This document shows positions 61,894 to 64,000 of a stretch of DNA of 64,000 nucleotides, one piece after another (position 1 is the stretch's first letter; each line of letters starts with the position of its first letter). The DNA comes from Pantoea rodasii (GTDB taxonomy: Bacteria; Pseudomonadota; Gammaproteobacteria; Enterobacterales; Enterobacteriaceae). The DNA lies in NCBI RefSeq assembly GCF_002095465.1, contig NZ_MLFP01000086.1:248001-312000 (forward strand), given 5' to 3'. A model generated the notes under the pieces. That model saw nothing but the letters and a program-made list of their open reading frames with translations, did no database searches and was not told where the DNA came from. Position numbers and translations under genes: made by a program.

Positions 61894-62111
61894 TGTTTCA
61901 TCCCCCGCAAATATTTTCTGAGCGATGCCTCCCAATCCTTCACGAAGGCTCCTTCTGTTATTTCTCTGCCAGTTTTAGCCTGTGCGGCGTATCGATGCCT
62001 ACCTGATCTTTTTTGCCGTCAATGGCGGGTTCGTGGAATGTTTAATCGGCTCGAATCTGTTTCACTAAGCGGCAAGGTGAAGAGATAGCCGGGACTATCT
62101 GGAGGTTTGTA

Positions 62112-62834
62112 ATGGAATACGCCATGCGTACTGCCCCGTTTCTTCCACCCACTATCTACGTCGTCAGGAATATCGGAGATTCAAAAATGGAAGAGTTAAC
62201 TCAACGAGTTGGGTTGTTGGAAAAAACCACGCATCAAATTCAACAGGATGTTGCCGTCCTAACCGCGCGATCGGAGAATTTTGCTACCAAGGCCGATATC
62301 GGCACTCTGCGTACCGAATTGCTGGGGGAGATGGGGCAGTCGGAAAAGCGTACCGATGGCAAGTTCGAAAAGATGGCGCTGCACTTTGACGATAAATTAG
62401 GGAAAATGGCGCTGCATTTTGATGAAAAACTGGGAAAAATGACGCTGCATTTCGATGATAAATTGGGAAAAGTGGCGCTGCATTTCGATGATAAATTGGG
62501 AAAAATGGCACTGCACTTTGACGATAAGCTGGACAAAATGGAACTGCGCATCGACGACAAGCTGGAAAAGTTGGAGGTGCGCATCGATGATAAGTTGGAC
62601 AAAATGGAACTGCGCATCGACGACAAGCTGGACAAAATGGAACAACGCATCGATGTGAAGTTTGAACGCATGGATGAAAAATTCGATAAAAAGTTTGTCA
62701 GGATTGATGAGAAGTTTGAAAAGCTCAATGTGAAATTTGAAAAGCTCAATGATCGACTAACCTGGTCCATTATGGTGCCCGCCATATTGGCTGTGCTGGC
62801 TTGGTTTGTGAAAGATCTGTTGGTTAAAGTTTGA
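62112..62834 (+). CDS. Coiled-coil protein with 11-residue repeats and C-terminal membrane anchor
   Basis: A 240-residue protein of unknown function. The first 70 residues predict a heptad coiled coil (EELTQRVGLLEKTTHQIQQD). About eleven tandem 11-residue units follow, of the type FDDKLGKMALH or IDDKLDKMELR, from about residue 83 to 210, giving a long hendecad coiled coil. The last 25 residues (WSIMVPAILAVLAWFVKDLL) form one helix anchoring it in the membrane. Two starts are possible: ATG 62112 and ATG 62187 (MEELTQRV); both have a GGAG upstream. The repeats are 33 bp long, and the first five are nearly identical at DNA level. Confidence 0.75.
   Translation: MEYAMRTAPFLPPTIYVVRNIGDSKMEELTQRVGLLEKTTHQIQQDVAVLTARSENFATKADIGTLRTELLGEMGQSEKRTDGKFEKMALHFDDKLGKMALHFDEKLGKMTLHFDDKLGKVALHFDDKLGKMALHFDDKLDKMELRIDDKLEKLEVRIDDKLDKMELRIDDKLDKMEQRIDVKFERMDEKFDKKFVRIDEKFEKLNVKFEKLNDRLTWSIMVPAILAVLAWFVKDLLVKV
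62353..62690. repeat. Tandem 33-bp units encoding the hendecad repeats
   Basis: Ten or so consecutive 33-bp units. Those between about 62370 and 62530 share the segment CGATAAATTGGGAAAA with few changes; those after about 62530 form a second subfamily with GACAAGCTGGACAAAATGGA. Two local expansions of an ancestral unit are suggested. Confidence 0.8.
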
Positions 62835-62850
62835 CCTGAAATCCAATGTC

Positions 62851-62877
62851 ATTCCGGCCCCATTGGGACCGGAATGA
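62851..62877. terminator. Bidirectional terminator-like hairpin
   Basis: CATTCCGG-CCCC... pairs with ...GGGACCGGAATG in the gap between the convergent coiled-coil gene and amn. The stem is about 12 bp with one mismatch; T residues are few on both sides. Confidence 0.55.
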
Positions 62878-62882
62878 AGCAT

Positions 62883-64000
62883 TTATCTAAACGGCGGCTC
62901 ATTAAAGGTGCGCAATTTCCTGGAGTGCAGCTTATCGCCTTCAGCCCGCAGCAGTTCAACCGCGCAGATACCAATCTGCAGATGCTCAGAAATCGCCCCT
63001 TCATAGAAGCGATTCGCCTGGCCCGGCAGCTTGATTTCACCGTGCAGAGGTTTATCTGATACGCACAGCAAGGTGCCGTAAGGCACTCGGAAGCGATATC
63101 CCTGCGCCGCAATGGTGGCGCTCTCCATATCCACCGCCACTGCGCGGCTCAGATTGAAGCGCAATGCAGAAGCGGAATAACGCAGTTCCCAGTTACGATC
63201 ATCGGTGGTGACCACCGTACCGGTGCGCAGGCGTTGTTTCACCTCTTCACCCGGCATGCCGCTGACGGCCTTAGTGGCGTCATACAGCGCACGCTGAACT
63301 TCGGCAATACTTGGGATAGGGATATCCGGTGGCAGTACGCTATCCAGCACATGATCGTCACGCAGATAAGCATGCGCCAGCACATAATCGCCGATGGTTT
63401 GGCTTTCACGCAGGCCGCCGCAGTGGCCAATCATCAACCAGGCGTGGGGGCGAATCACTGCCAGATGGTCGCAGATGGTTTTGGCATTGGAAGGACCTAC
63501 ACCAATATTCACCAGGGTGATGCCACGACGGTTGGGCGAGGTCAAATGCCAGGCAGGCATTTGATGTTTCTTCCACGCAAGGTCGGACATCATGGCTGTA
63601 GGATCTTGAGTGTCAGCGGTGATCACCACATCACCGGCACAGGCCAGACTGTCATAAGGCGTAGAGGGATCTTGCACCTGCTCAATCGCCCAGCGCACAA
63701 ACTCGTCAACGTAACGGGTGTAGTTGGTGAACAACACAAACGGCTGAAAGTGTTCCACAGCGGTGCCAGTGTAGTGGCGAAGGCGCGCGAGCGAAAAATC
63801 GGTGCGCAGCGCATCAAAGTGTGAGAGCGGGAAGAGGGCATTGGCATGGAACAGGCCATCTGCGGTTTCATCACCAATCTGCGACAGTTCAGTGGTCGGG
63901 AAATGCCGTGCGATGCTGGCGCTCATTGAACGATCCAGCGACAAACCATCAATCACATACGGATAAGGAATCTCTTGCTGCGACGGGCCCACTTCGATCA
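62883..64000 (-). CDS. amn: AMP nucleosidase, 5' end beyond the window
   Basis: The C-terminal about 370 residues of Amn (484 in E. coli). The nucleoside-phosphorylase-fold core is seen: TLVNIGVGPSNAKTICDHLAVIRPHAWLMIGHCGGLRESQTIGDYVLAHAY, then VAVDMESATIAAQGYRFRVPYGTLLCVSDKPLHG with the catalytic Glu. It hydrolyses AMP to adenine and ribose 5-phosphate. The N-terminal part continues past 64000. In E. coli amn is also near Asn-tRNA genes and nac-cbl. The adjacent purine permease and PurR box fit a purine role. Confidence 0.93.
   Translation of the reverse strand, partial: IEVGPSQQEIPYPYVIDGLSLDRSMSASIARHFPTTELSQIGDETADGLFHANALFPLSHFDALRTDFSLARLRHYTGTAVEHFQPFVLFTNYTRYVDEFVRWAIEQVQDPSTPYDSLACAGDVVITADTQDPTAMMSDLAWKKHQMPAWHLTSPNRRGITLVNIGVGPSNAKTICDHLAVIRPHAWLMIGHCGGLRESQTIGDYVLAHAYLRDDHVLDSVLPPDIPIPSIAEVQRALYDATKAVSGMPGEEVKQRLRTGTVVTTDDRNWELRYSASALRFNLSRAVAVDMESATIAAQGYRFRVPYGTLLCVSDKPLHGEIKLPGQANRFYEGAISEHLQIGICAVELLRAEGDKLHSRKLRTFNEPPFR

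Noticed and set aside
1..64000. CRISPR arrays, complete insertion sequences or an integrase gene
   Set aside because: No regularly spaced repeats with unique spacers, no transposase or tyrosine recombinase motifs were found in the translated frames.

Overview
The window looks like chromosome of an enterobacterium close to Pantoea/Erwinia. The grounds are Enterobacterales-type protein sequences, and a backbone of a tRNA-Asn gene, nac-cbl and amn that matches the order around tRNA-Asn genes in E. coli (about 44 min). Here that backbone is expanded by tens of kilobases of transport and catabolic clusters. Genus is an inference; no species marker is present.

Layout. (1) 1-5 kb: the end of an M20 amidohydrolase, a flavin monooxygenase, a RelE/HigB-type toxin-antitoxin pair and an MFS sugar-porter-like transporter. 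(2) 5-9.3 kb: an accessory stretch with an AT-rich, frameshifted membrane-protein gene, a YhcG-type PD-(D/E)XK protein, and a 1,113-bp segment carrying a PemIK/ChpSB-type toxin-antitoxin pair. This segment lies between two copies of the 17-bp attachment sequence in the 3' end of tRNA-Asn, one of them inside the intact tRNA gene. (3) 9.7-13.2 kb: a ribose/inositol-class ABC importer. (4) 13.8-15.9 kb: nac (frameshifted) and cbl, with a sigma-54 promoter and an NtrC-like site before nac. (5) 16-36.5 kb: a nitrogen-scavenging region with succinate-semialdehyde dehydrogenase, a PuuC-like aldehyde dehydrogenase, a HAD hydrolase, a PuuB-like amine oxidase, a peptide-type ABC importer, GNATs, a 2-hydroxyacid dehydrogenase, a GABA-type aminotransferase, an Lrp regulator, hydantoinase A/B and an SDR. 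A second sigma-54/NtrC pair precedes the PuuC-like gene. (6) 36.6-38.8 kb: a GGDEF-EAL protein. (7) 39.1-50.4 kb: a complete C-P lyase phosphonate locus, phnFGHIJKLMNP followed by phnCD and two phnE-type permeases, with a Pho-box-like sequence upstream. (8) 50.4-60.1 kb: a hybrid sensor kinase and an OmpR-type regulator flanking an operon for a sugar ABC importer, D-lyxose-isomerase-like protein, class II aldolase and PfkB kinase; this suggests an isomerise-phosphorylate-cleave pentose or hexose route. (9) 60.5-64 kb: a PurR-box-preceded NCS2 purine permease, a coiled-coil protein of 11-residue repeats, and amn, cut by the window end.

Eight genes carry single-base frameshifts in short homopolymer runs (nac, a HAD gene, a peptide-binding protein, phnH, phnE, the sensor kinase, the aldolase and the AT-rich membrane gene). 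Undoing each shift restores a protein of normal family length, so sequencing or assembly error is at least as likely as real gene decay. GTAGCGGCGC-type palindromic repeats sit between operons throughout.
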